Origin: an uncultured Dehalococcoidia bacterium
GTDB lineage: Bacteria; Chloroflexota; Dehalococcoidia; Lucifugimonadales; G958296245
DNA length: 64,000 bases
Assembly (NCBI GenBank): GCA_958296245.1
Contig: OY282458.1
Coordinates: forward strand, 2,608,197 to 2,672,196
Reading direction: 5' to 3'
The notes beneath the pieces are model-generated. The model saw only the letters and a program-made list of their open reading frames with translations. It ran no database searches and was not told where the DNA came from. The first letter of the stretch is position 1, and every line of letters begins with the position of its first letter. Below are positions 55,479-63,669 of the stretch, in pieces. The position numbers were made by a program, and so were the translations under genes.

Positions 55479-56675
55479 GTGAAGAGAGACATCATCCACA
55501 ATACAGGACCAGGGAAATCGAACGGTGACGGGGGGTCCGGTTCTGGCCCGGTAGCGGAATCTACGAGGATAACCAGTCTCGACCTCATCCGCGGCGCGGC
55601 GGTGCTGGGGATCCTGCTGATGAATGCCGTCAGCTTCAAGTTCGGGTTCGTCCCTTACCTGAACATCAGCGCAGGCGGATCGGAGACCTGGCTGGACTGG
55701 ACGGTCGGGGTCTTCGGCGAGATCTTCATCGACCAGAAGTTCATGGGGCTGTTCTCGCTCCTGTTCGGCGCCGGCGTGATGCTGTTCATCGAGAGGGCCG
55801 CGGCTCGCGGCGGCAGAGCGGTGCTATTGAACCTCTGGCGCAACGCTCTGCTGCTCATCATCGGCTTCTTCCATTTACTGCTGAGGGGCGGGGACGGGGA
55901 CGTGTTGATGGTCTATGCCGTCTCCTCCCTTTTCCTCGTTGCCATGAGGAAGCTTTCGTCCAAGACCCTTATCGCCGTTGGCGCCGTCCTCTTCTTCGTG
56001 CCCGTTGCCAACGACCTTCTGCTCCAGTCCGCCGCCAACTCGAGCGATGCGGCGCTGGCAGGAATATGGACCGAACCCAGCGGGGATATAGACGACCTGG
56101 ATGAGCTACTCGGCCTGGGGACGCTGTCCGGCTACTTCATGCGAGGGCTGGGGATGATTATCATGGGCGCCGGCCTGTACCGGCTCGGCTTCATGAGCGG
56201 AGACATGCCGCCCAGCACCTATCGCAGGTTTGCAATCGGCGGCATCGGGATCGGCCTGCCTCTGGCCGCTGTGGGGGTCGCCTTCGTAGCCGTGAACGAC
56301 TTTTCAAACGACGTGGCCTTCATCGGCAACATTCCAAACAACCTCGGCACCATTCCCGCGTCTCTGGGATACATGAGCTTGATCGTTCTATGGAATCAGC
56401 GCCCCGATAATTGGCTGAAACGTCGTCTCAGATCTGCCGGCCGGATGGCGTTGACCAACTACCTGATGCAGAGTGTTCTTGGGGTTCTCACATTCTCGGT
56501 CCTGCTGGGCGACACTCAGGTCAATCGAGCTGGGATACTACTTTTCGTCCTGGCGGTCTGGGCCGTGCAGTTGTGGTGGTCGGGGGCGTGGCTCACCCGA
56601 TTTCGCTTTGGCCCCGCAGAATGGCTATGGCGAGTTGCGACCTATCGCCGGCGGCAGCCAATGCGGCGCGCCTGA
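55479..56675 (+). CDS. DUF418 family membrane protein (YeiB-like)
   Basis: A 398-residue polytopic protein. It starts SLDLIRGAAVLGILLMNAVS, the usual opening of DUF418/YeiB proteins, followed by FMGLFSLLFGAGVMLF and about nine more membrane segments. The C-terminal block GRMALTNYLMQSVLG and WWSGAWLTRFRFGPAEWLWR is the DUF418 signature. Function unknown; relatives are linked to acyl transfer at the membrane. GTG 55479 is inferred; no ribosome site is obvious. It follows the duplicated lipoproteins by 60 bp and may be co-transcribed. Confidence 0.88.
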   Translation: MKRDIIHNTGPGKSNGDGGSGSGPVAESTRITSLDLIRGAAVLGILLMNAVSFKFGFVPYLNISAGGSETWLDWTVGVFGEIFIDQKFMGLFSLLFGAGVMLFIERAAARGGRAVLLNLWRNALLLIIGFFHLLLRGGDGDVLMVYAVSSLFLVAMRKLSSKTLIAVGAVLFFVPVANDLLLQSAANSSDAALAGIWTEPSGDIDDLDELLGLGTLSGYFMRGLGMIIMGAGLYRLGFMSGDMPPSTYRRFAIGGIGIGLPLAAVGVAFVAVNDFSNDVAFIGNIPNNLGTIPASLGYMSLIVLWNQRPDNWLKRRLRSAGRMALTNYLMQSVLGVLTFSVLLGDTQVNRAGILLFVLAVWAVQLWWSGAWLTRFRFGPAEWLWRVATYRRRQPMRRA

Positions 56676-56757
56676 CGCGGCGCGCGTCGAGGCGGGCGGT
56701 GAAGAGTCTCACAACCCGCGTCTCACGTATATCTGAACGAGATCAACGTATTTATCC

Positions 56758-56786
56758 TTGACATTATTAACGGGCCTCGTTAATGT
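56758..56786 (+). promoter_or_regulatory. higBA promoter with operator palindrome
   Basis: TTGACA (56758-56763) is followed 17 bp later by TAATGT (56781-56786). Between and over the -10 lies a perfect inverted repeat, ATTAACG (56766-56772), 5-base spacer, CGTTAAT (56778-56784). A dimeric HigA bound here would block the promoter, as autorepression of toxin-antitoxin operons requires. The predicted start, near 56793, favours GTG 56795 as first codon of higB. Confidence 0.7.
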
Positions 56787-56794
56787 TCCCAACG

Positions 56795-57073
56795 GTGAAC
56801 CGGTTCAGACGCGGCGACGCTCAACGGCTGTTCGCTGGGCAAACTGTCCGTCGATTCCCGGCCGACGTCCAACGCCGGGCGCGAATGAGATTACAGCGAG
56901 TGATGGCGGCCGCCGCGCTCTCCGACCTCCGGGCGCCGCCCTCCCATCGGCTCGAAGCCCTGCGGGGAGACAGGGAAGGCCAGCACGGTATCCGCATCAA
57001 CGACCAGTGGCGCGTGTGTTTTGTCTGGACGGACCGGGGCGCGATGGAGATCGAAGTCACCGACTACCACTGA
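56795..57073 (+). CDS. higB: HigB-type toxin (RelE superfamily)
   Basis: A 92-residue toxin of HigB type, an mRNA interferase that cuts in translating ribosomes. NRFRRGDAQRLFAGQTVRRF opens it, followed by LSDLRAPPSHRLEALRGDRE and the conserved end QHGIRINDQWRVCFVW and EIEVTDYH, with the usual catalytic Arg and His at the C-terminus. GTG 56795 gives the family length; ATG 56783 lies in the operator. The antitoxin gene follows 13 bp downstream. Confidence 0.9.
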   Translation: MNRFRRGDAQRLFAGQTVRRFPADVQRRARMRLQRVMAAAALSDLRAPPSHRLEALRGDREGQHGIRINDQWRVCFVWTDRGAMEIEVTDYH

Positions 57074-57086
57074 GGGAGGAAGCCCT

Positions 57087-57377
57087 ATGACCGCCGCCGA
57101 ACCGATACACCCGGGAGAGCATCTGGCTGAGATTATGGAGGAGTTGGACATCACCCAATACCGCCTGGCGAAGGCGATAGGCGTGCCCCCCATACGCATC
57201 CACGACATCGTCCACTGCCGCAGGTCCATCACGGCGGATACGGCGCTTCGAATCGGACGGGCCCTGGGAATGACCCCCGACTTCTGGTTGAACCTCCAGC
57301 GGATGCACGATCTGGACGCGGCTCGTTCCAAGACCGACGTCAGCGCCATCGAACCGCTTGTAGAGGCGTCTGCCTGA
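57087..57377 (+). CDS. higA: HigA-type antitoxin (XRE helix-turn-helix)
   Basis: A 96-residue antitoxin. IHPGEHLAEIMEELDITQYR is the typical start, followed by the HTH in RLAKAIGVPPIRIHDIVHCR (about 30-50) and GMTPDFWLNLQRMHDL near the end. It binds and neutralises HigB and represses the operon, probably through the palindrome at 56766. ATG 57087 follows GGGAGG. The gene order, toxin first, is the HigBA hallmark. Confidence 0.92.
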   Translation: MTAAEPIHPGEHLAEIMEELDITQYRLAKAIGVPPIRIHDIVHCRRSITADTALRIGRALGMTPDFWLNLQRMHDLDAARSKTDVSAIEPLVEASA

Positions 57378-57451
57378 AGCAACTGGAAAGAGCAGCAGCA
57401 GCGCAGGCGACCCTGCGTTCGGAATGACGGTTTGGGAAGCTTTCACGGTTT

Positions 57452-57474
57452 GGCTCACAGAGACTGAACAGTTA
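57452..57474 (-). repeat. Solo end of the dispersed inverted-repeat family
   Basis: GGCTCACAGAGACTGAACAG then TTAC matches the outer end of the MITE-like elements. No matching left end was found. The 230-bp gap 57378-57607 otherwise shows nothing coding. Confidence 0.45.
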
Positions 57475-57607
57475 CCGACTCGGATTTGAGATAGATTCTT
57501 TAGCCCGTTTCGTGGTAGCCTCCCTGCGGGGCTAATCCTGCCCGTCCTTGTACAAATGCCGGGCAGGGCGCATCTTGGGGCCTGCCCGGAACTGAGGAGA
57601 GTTTGCC

Positions 57608-58591
57608 ATGGTCAGCGCGGTAACGGTCGGGAGCGGTGATTTCACCTACGAGGTAATAGAGGGCTGGGAGAGCCTGCCGGAAGGGTACTCGTGGAACGAG
57701 GTCGCGGCGGTGGCGGTGGATGGGCAGGACCGCGTCTACGCCTTCAATCGCGGCGAACACCCGATGATCGTCTTCGATAGCAACGGCGCCTTCCGGGCGT
57801 CATGGGGCGAGGACGTCTTCAAGCGGGCGCACGGGCTGACTCTGGCGCCCGACGGCGCTCTGTTCTGTACGGACGACTTCGATCATACGGTCCGTAAATG
57901 CACGCCGGAGGGCGAGGTACTGATGACCATCGGGGAGTCGGGCAGGGCTGCCGAGCCGCACAGCGGCCACCCGTTCAACCGATGCACCGACGTGGCAATT
58001 GATCCAAAGGACGGCTCTCTTTACGTCTCCGACGGCTACGCCAACTCGGCGGTGCACAAGTATTCCCCCGACGGCGAGCTGCTCTTCTCGTGGGGGCGGC
58101 CCGGGACCGACCCCGGGGAGTTCAACATCGTCCATAACATAGCTACCGACAGCGAGGGCTACGTCTACGTTGCTGACCGCGAGAACCACCGCATTCAGAT
58201 TTTCGACTCCAACGGCGGCTTTCAGGACCAGTGGGTGAACCTCCACCGCCCCTGCGCCATCCATATCTCCTCCGATCAGCACGTCTACGTGGGCGAGCTC
58301 GGGGCCGGCATGAACGTGAACCGCATCGTCCCCAACATAGGCCCCCGCGTCACCGTCCTGAACAAGTCCGGCGAGCGTTTGGCGCGCTTGGGCGCCGGGT
58401 TCGGCCTGGCTCCGGGACAGTTCGTCGCCCCTCACAGCATATGCTTGGACTCGCAGGGCAGCATCTTCTTGGGCGAGGTCGCTTGGACGAACTTCCGCAA
58501 CCTCGGCGAACCCAAGGAGGGCGTACGGAGCTTCCAGAAGCTGGCCCGGGTCCCGGCGCAGCGTTCGCCGGACCCGCAGGAGCTCACGTAG
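57608..58591 (+). CDS. NHL-repeat beta-propeller (PAL-like) protein
   Basis: A 327-residue six-bladed propeller with NHL repeats: WNEVAAVAVDGQDRVYAFNR, GLTLAPDGALFCTDDFDHTV, FNRCTDVAIDPKDGSLYVSD, IVHNIATDSEGYVYVADREN, HRPCAIHISSDQHVYVGELG and PHSICLDSQGSIFLGEVAWT. It resembles peptidyl-alpha-hydroxyglycine alpha-amidating lyase, but no signal peptide is present, so a small-molecule role is more likely. GAGGAGAG precedes the ATG. The stop codon overlaps the cupin start (TAGTG), a coupled pair. Confidence 0.85.
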   Translation: MVSAVTVGSGDFTYEVIEGWESLPEGYSWNEVAAVAVDGQDRVYAFNRGEHPMIVFDSNGAFRASWGEDVFKRAHGLTLAPDGALFCTDDFDHTVRKCTPEGEVLMTIGESGRAAEPHSGHPFNRCTDVAIDPKDGSLYVSDGYANSAVHKYSPDGELLFSWGRPGTDPGEFNIVHNIATDSEGYVYVADRENHRIQIFDSNGGFQDQWVNLHRPCAIHISSDQHVYVGELGAGMNVNRIVPNIGPRVTVLNKSGERLARLGAGFGLAPGQFVAPHSICLDSQGSIFLGEVAWTNFRNLGEPKEGVRSFQKLARVPAQRSPDPQELT

Positions 58592-59013
58592 TGAAGAGCA
58601 TAATCGACGTTGCCGGCGCCAAGTGGAAGACCGCGCACTACGTGGACTTGGACTATCCCGAGGCGGGGATCAGGCAACATCTGGTCAGGGTGGCGGACTT
58701 TGTAGCCCTGCGGGGCAACGCCGACGGCGCGGCGGGGCCTGTCAGTGAGACCACGGCTATAGGAGCCTACGAGTACGCGCCGGGCGGCTGGATAAGCGAC
58801 CATGTTCACCCCCACGCCGAGCAGTGGTACTACATACTGAGCGGCCAAGGGGCGATGAAGGTTGGAACTGAGGAGAAGACCGTCGGCGAGGGCCACCTCG
58901 TGTTCGTACCAAGGGACACAATCCACTCTTACCGGGTGGTGGGAGAAGAGCCGTTGAGACTCCTCAACGTGGCCGTTCCCGTCGCCGCGGCAGGCGAGGG
59001 CCGCACCGGATGA
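58591..59013 (+). CDS. Single-domain cupin protein
   Basis: A 140-residue cupin from GTG 58591. The two cupin motifs are visible: GWISDHVHPHAEQWYYILSG (about 68-87, with His, His and Glu as metal ligands) and LVFVPRDTIHSYRV (about 104-117, third His). It is a likely metal-dependent dioxygenase, isomerase or sugar-binding protein; the substrate is unknown. Its start overlaps the NHL-repeat stop by one base, so the two are made in fixed proportion. Confidence 0.85.
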   Translation: MKSIIDVAGAKWKTAHYVDLDYPEAGIRQHLVRVADFVALRGNADGAAGPVSETTAIGAYEYAPGGWISDHVHPHAEQWYYILSGQGAMKVGTEEKTVGEGHLVFVPRDTIHSYRVVGEEPLRLLNVAVPVAAAGEGRTG

Positions 59014-59081
59014 CGCAGCCCCCAACGGCGCAGGATGCCGGGATAGGCCCCGGGGGAGCCGGCCCGATCACCTGACCCGGA

Positions 59082-60434
59082 GTGTCCCGCTCCTTGCCCC
59101 GGATGGCGCAGGGACGCGCGGCCCCCGATAGTTGGCACAAGGCTATTCCCATGCCCCAGCCCGCCGGAGTCAGGCCCACCTCCAAAGCCGCGGCGCATAC
59201 TCGGGCCCCGGCTGCCCCTCAGCCTACAGGTTGGCGGAGGTCGGTTTCTGCCCTGGGGATCCGCGACTACCGCTTCCACTGGTTCGGCCACCTGCTCGTA
59301 ATGGGCGCCCTGAGCATGGAACTCATAGCCAGGGGATACCTGGTATACGAGCTGACCGGGTCCGGAAGGCTGCTCGGTCTGGTCAGCGCGGGCGCAGCCC
59401 TGCCGATGCTATTCTTGGGACCCGTAGGCGGCGCCGTCTCGGACAGGTTGGAGAGGCGCCGGGTTATCCAGATCAGCCAGGCGTTAGTAGCGGGCACGTC
59501 CCTGTTCGTGGCGCTGTCGATCACGACGAACACCATCACGTGGGTGCATCTGCTGGCGTCGGCCCTGGCCCATGGCGTATCCATGTCCTTCCTTCTGCCG
59601 GCCAGGCAGTCGATCATTCCGAAGATGGTCGGCCCTGAAAGAATGAGTAACGCCATGGCCTTGAACGCCGCGGGGTTCAGCTTCACGTCCCTACTCGGCC
59701 CGGCCGCCGCCGGGTTCCTCTATGCCGAGATTGACCCCGACGGCGTCTTCTACATCTCGTTCGGTATGACCGTCGCCGCGTTCATCTCCACCACCCAGAT
59801 CAGGCCCGCGCCGGGTGGGGCGCCGGCGGCCATGTCCCGGTTGGTCGCTGAGGTAATCGACGGCCTGCGCTACGTGGCGCGCCGCAGGCTGCTCCAAGCC
59901 TCATTGGCCCTGATGCTGGCGACGACCCTGTTCGTTCACACCACCATCTTTCTGCTGCCGGTCATCGTCGTGGACGTGTACAAACGGACCGCCGACGCCT
60001 ACGGAGTGCTGATCAGCATGGAGGGCCTCGGCTCGCTGATCGGGGCCCTGGCGTTCGCGTCGGTGGCCCTGAGGCGCAGCGGGATGGTGCTCATCGTCAG
60101 CTGTATGGCCTCCGGGGTCGTGCTGCTGCTGATCTCGCTGGTGAGCGATTATTACGTAGTCGTGGCGTTCATGGTAGGCTTGGGTGTGGCCGAGACGGGG
60201 CGCCGCGTGCTGAGTCAGAGCATCCTACTGTCGGGGTCTGAAGACGCGTACCGCGGCAGGACCATGAGCCTGTACGCCATGGTGGTTGGGCTGATGCCTC
60301 TTGGCGTCCTCCCGGCCGGCGCTGCAATGGACTGGCTGGGAGGACAGGCTACGTTGTTCATACTGGGCGCGCTCATGGTAGGCTCATGCGGGCTGGTGCT
60401 GGTCACGCAACGGGAGCTCAGGGACCTTGCATAG
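59082..60434 (+). CDS. MFS transporter, EntS/MFS_3-like
   Basis: A transporter of up to 450 residues with about 11-12 membrane segments. ALGIRDYRFHWFGHLLVMG opens the core, GGAVSDRLERRRVIQISQAL is the loop 2-3 motif, and MSFLLPARQSIIPKMVGPER with NAMALNAAGFSFTSLLGPA is typical of the enterobactin-exporter-like branch. The N-terminal 55 residues are low-complexity; ATG 59103 or 59151 are alternative starts. It is more likely an exporter than a sugar importer; the substrate is unknown. Confidence 0.82.
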   Translation: MSRSLPRMAQGRAAPDSWHKAIPMPQPAGVRPTSKAAAHTRAPAAPQPTGWRRSVSALGIRDYRFHWFGHLLVMGALSMELIARGYLVYELTGSGRLLGLVSAGAALPMLFLGPVGGAVSDRLERRRVIQISQALVAGTSLFVALSITTNTITWVHLLASALAHGVSMSFLLPARQSIIPKMVGPERMSNAMALNAAGFSFTSLLGPAAAGFLYAEIDPDGVFYISFGMTVAAFISTTQIRPAPGGAPAAMSRLVAEVIDGLRYVARRRLLQASLALMLATTLFVHTTIFLLPVIVVDVYKRTADAYGVLISMEGLGSLIGALAFASVALRRSGMVLIVSCMASGVVLLLISLVSDYYVVVAFMVGLGVAETGRRVLSQSILLSGSEDAYRGRTMSLYAMVVGLMPLGVLPAGAAMDWLGGQATLFILGALMVGSCGLVLVTQRELRDLA

Positions 60435-60500
60435 CGGGCTGATGACATGACGGGCGCGCTCGGCCTGATGCGGCAGATCATTCTGGAGGTGTAGCTTCAC

Positions 60501-61364
60501 ATGGTAGACCTGAAAGGCGTCAACTGCCTGGTAATGACCCCCTTCGACGAGAGGGGAGAGGTGGACGAGAAGAGCCTTTGCCGCGTCGTGGACCACGTAA
60601 TCGACGGCGGCGCGACCTCGCTGGTTGCCGCCGGCAAGATCGGCGAGTACGAGGTGCTGACGATGCGGGAGCGCAGGCGCATCATGGAAGTGGCGGCGGG
60701 GCACGTCGGCGGCCGCGTGCCCGTCGGGTTCGGCGTCATCAACGCCTCCTTCGACGACGGGCTAACCCTGGCGGGATGGGCCGCCGAGGCAGGTTGCGAC
60801 TTCGTGATGTCCAGGCCGCCGACCGACGGCGACAATGCCGAATACTTTCTGCGGGCCTCCGACAAGATCGCGGTTATGCCATACGATCTTGGCGTGCGCG
60901 GCGAACTGTCCATCGAGGACGACATCCTCCCCCTGACTCGGAAGAGACCGAACATAGTCGGGCTAAAGATCAGCGGCGTTCCGGACAAGACCTACGAGGC
61001 CAAGAGGCTCCTGGACATCCCGATACTCTGCGGGTGGGACATGATGAGCCTCGTATCGTACGAAATGGGTTCTGACGGGGTCATCTCAGGGAGCGCGACC
61101 CTGACGCCGCGCGACGAGGTGAAGCTGCACGATCTGGCCAAGCGGGGCGAGTGGGACGAGGCGCGCGACCTGTACTACACCCGGCTGCTGCCGCTGCTGA
61201 ACTACTGCACCTTCGACCCCTTCGCCTACTCCGTGTGCAAGTACGCCCTGTACTGGCAGGGACTGATCGCCACGCCCGCCGTCCGCACTCCCAACCCGGA
61301 CGCCGGCGAGGTCCGCCAGCGCGAGACGAAGGCGATCCTGAAGAAGCTGGGGCTGGTCGATTAA
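60501..61364 (+). CDS. DapA/NanA-like class I aldolase or lyase
   Basis: A 287-residue barrel of the dihydrodipicolinate synthase/N-acetylneuraminate lyase family. It starts KGVNCLVMTPFDERGEVDEK; GATSLVAAGKIGEYEVLTMRERR replaces the typical GTTGE loop; GFGVIN, MPYDLG (Tyr) and IVGLKISGV with the Schiff-base Lys follow. The usual biosynthetic GTTGES is altered (AGKIGEY), so a catabolic member (for example an oxo-acid aldolase) is more likely. It follows the MFS gene by 66 bp. Confidence 0.82.
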   Translation: MVDLKGVNCLVMTPFDERGEVDEKSLCRVVDHVIDGGATSLVAAGKIGEYEVLTMRERRRIMEVAAGHVGGRVPVGFGVINASFDDGLTLAGWAAEAGCDFVMSRPPTDGDNAEYFLRASDKIAVMPYDLGVRGELSIEDDILPLTRKRPNIVGLKISGVPDKTYEAKRLLDIPILCGWDMMSLVSYEMGSDGVISGSATLTPRDEVKLHDLAKRGEWDEARDLYYTRLLPLLNYCTFDPFAYSVCKYALYWQGLIATPAVRTPNPDAGEVRQRETKAILKKLGLVD

Positions 61365-61384
61365 GCAGGGGTTGCGCCGCCGCA

Positions 61385-62311
61385 CTATCGGGCGTGTTCG
61401 CGCAGGCGGTCGGCCATCGACGCAATCTCCGCCGCCATTGTGAGCCGCTCCAGCCATTCAGCCGGTATGGCCCTGGCCCCGTAGTGCGCCCCGGCGATCT
61501 GGCCGTATATGGCGCCTGTCGTGTCGGCGTCGTGACCCAGGTTGACGGCCAGAAGCGCCCCATGACGAAAGTCCTGAGCCTTGTTGAAGGCCCATAGAGC
61601 CGCTTCCAGAGACTCCACGACGTAGCCCGTTCCTTGGATCTGCGGAGGTTCTCGATACTTGAACGAACCGTCTGCTATAGCGGCGATCTTCTCCGTCAGC
61701 GGACTTCTATCCCATAGGCCCTCGACCGGGCAATAGCGCGCGGCGAGCAGAGTGGCTTTATCGACGCCCCTCAACGCGCCAACGAGCAGGCCGGAGAAGT
61801 AGCGGCAGGCGTCGACCGCCTCATCGGCGCCGTGCGTGGTCCTGGAGCTCTCGGCGCTGCGGTCGATCGCCTCGGATGCATCGCCGGCAAAGAACATGGG
61901 GACCGGGGCGAGGCGCATCAGCGAGCCGTTGCCGGCAGAGTACGGATCGGTGGAGCCCGCATAGGGGCCGCCGGTCTGGTCGAACCGCGACAACGCGTCC
62001 ACGACGGTGTTCCCAATGTCGAAGCAAGACCCTGTAGAGGACATGTAGCCATCCTGCCACCAACGCACGTAGCGCCGCATCTGGTCCCCGGCGTCGAACC
62101 CGCCGCAAGCGATCAGGCTCTCGGCCAGGCACAGGGCCATCGACGTGTCGTCAGTCCACTGGCCGGGCAGCAGTCCGAACGGTCCGCCGCCTACCATGTC
62201 GTCGATCGGCTGGAAGCTGCCTGGCGGCTTGAACTCCAACGTGGTGCCCAGCGCGTCACCCGCCGCCAGCCCCAGCAGGCAGCCGCGGAAACGATCCCGT
62301 CGTTCGCTAAT
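61385..62311 (-). CDS. ADP-ribosylglycohydrolase, probable ATT start
   Basis: A 308-residue ADP-ribosyl hydrolase if started at ATT 62311. The di-magnesium motifs are GQWTDDTSMALCLAES near residue 50 and GHDADTTGAIYGQIAGAHYG near 260. The nearest standard start, TTG 62239, would remove RFRGCLLGLAAGDALG, a conserved N-terminal motif, which is read intact upstream. In that frame the only start-like codon is ATT, placed 4 nt after GGAGGTGA. The enzymes free ADP-ribose from modified proteins or nitrogenase reductase. The N-terminal choice is inferred; the core call is firm. Confidence 0.85.
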   Translation of the reverse strand: MSERRDRFRGCLLGLAAGDALGTTLEFKPPGSFQPIDDMVGGGPFGLLPGQWTDDTSMALCLAESLIACGGFDAGDQMRRYVRWWQDGYMSSTGSCFDIGNTVVDALSRFDQTGGPYAGSTDPYSAGNGSLMRLAPVPMFFAGDASEAIDRSAESSRTTHGADEAVDACRYFSGLLVGALRGVDKATLLAARYCPVEGLWDRSPLTEKIAAIADGSFKYREPPQIQGTGYVVESLEAALWAFNKAQDFRHGALLAVNLGHDADTTGAIYGQIAGAHYGARAIPAEWLERLTMAAEIASMADRLREHAR

Positions 62312-62405
62312 GAGGTCACCTCCGGCGGCTACTCACTCCGGCAGCGCACGTACGCTACTTGTTCGGACGTTTCGGACGAACAAGGCTCGTGACAACGCAG
62401 TGGTC

Positions 62406-63574
62406 CTACTGCCCCAGCGCCGGTCCGAGCACCTTGTATTTTCTGTCCTCCGTTTGCTCGGCGGCGGGCAGGACTTCCACGACCAACATGGAGAGGCCCA
62501 CGACCTCGCCTTTGGCGTCGAAGCTGTAGTTGTCTCCGAGCGCCCCGCTCCAGGTGATGCCGTACATGCAGTCGCGGAAGCCGTCCGCGTCCTGGTCGTC
62601 GTTCGTCTGCTTGAGGCACTCGGCTGCTATGTAGACGTCGTCGTACGCGGACGCCAGATGCCACGGCAGCGTTACGTAGGTGTGGCGCTTCCTGAAGTTG
62701 GCTATGACCTCCTGAGCCTTCTCGTTATTCGGGTCCAGGTCAACCATGACGGCCTTCATGCCGGCTGCCGCGTCGCCCGCTATTTCCAGGGCGGTCGTTC
62801 CCAGCGACACCGCTTCCGCGTAGATTGGGCCTTCGTAGCCCACCTCCCGCGCCTGCCCGATGATGGCGCCAGCCGCGAATTCGGACTGGGGCGCCAGCAG
62901 GAGCGCGTCCGGCTCCGCTTCCATCAGCTTGCTGAGCTGCGGCCTGAAGTCGGTGACGTTGGATGCGTAACGCTCTTCGGCCACAACCTCGCCGCCGCGT
63001 TTCTCGAACTGAGCGACCGAGGCGTCCCTCACCCCCTCGGCGTAGTGGGTCTCCTCCATGATGGTGGCCAGCTTGCGGACCCCGTCCGCCCACAGAGAGT
63101 TCCCAGTTTCGATGCCCACCTGCGAATCGCTGACCTGGGTACGGAAGATGTAGTCGCCCGCGTCGGCGATGTCCGGGTTGCTCGCCAGTGCGGAGAACAG
63201 GATCACCCCGTCCGCCTCCGCCAACTGGGCGGCGCTATGCATGGCGTCGCTGCACGTGGTCCCCAGGATGATCTTCACGCCGCCCACGTCGGTCAGCTTG
63301 TTGTAAGCGGTACGGCGTCCTCGGCGCTGCATCGGGAGTCCTCGACGATGAGCTCCAGCGTGCGCCCATTGATGCCGCCCGCGGCGTTGATCTCGTCCGC
63401 GGCCATCTGCTTGCCCTGACTTGCCACCGTGCCGTAGGTCTCGCCGGGGCCCGTCAGAGATTCCATGACGCCGATCCTGAAGGGGGCGTCCTCACCGCCT
63501 CCGCAGGCCAGGAGCGCCAGCGCCAAGACGGGAATCAGGCCGGAAGCTAGAATCCGCTGCTTGGTCAATCGCAT
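62406..63574 (-). pseudogene. ABC-transporter substrate-binding lipoprotein (Leu/Ile/Val type), frameshifted
   Basis: ATG 63574 lies 5 nt behind AGGGGG and starts a lipoprotein (MRLTKQRILASGLIPVLALA, lipobox LLAC) with FRIGVMESLTGPGETYG, typical of LivJ-type binding proteins. The frame breaks near 63311: SAEDAV then runs into another frame as TAYNKLTDVGGVKIILGTTC. Supplying one base after GT restores a continuous 390-residue protein ending at 62406 with PAGDAAAGMKAV-like and LASAYDDVYIAAECL blocks. The rest shows no damage, so sequencing error or very recent loss is likely. No permease genes are in view. Confidence 0.75.
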
Positions 63575-63669
63575 GATGCCCCCTGAGATATTGTTGCCCG
63601 CCGGCCCGCGCCAGTACACGCGAAGTTCCTCCGCCGCAACCACGTCGGCCCATCGACCAAGCCGCCCCT

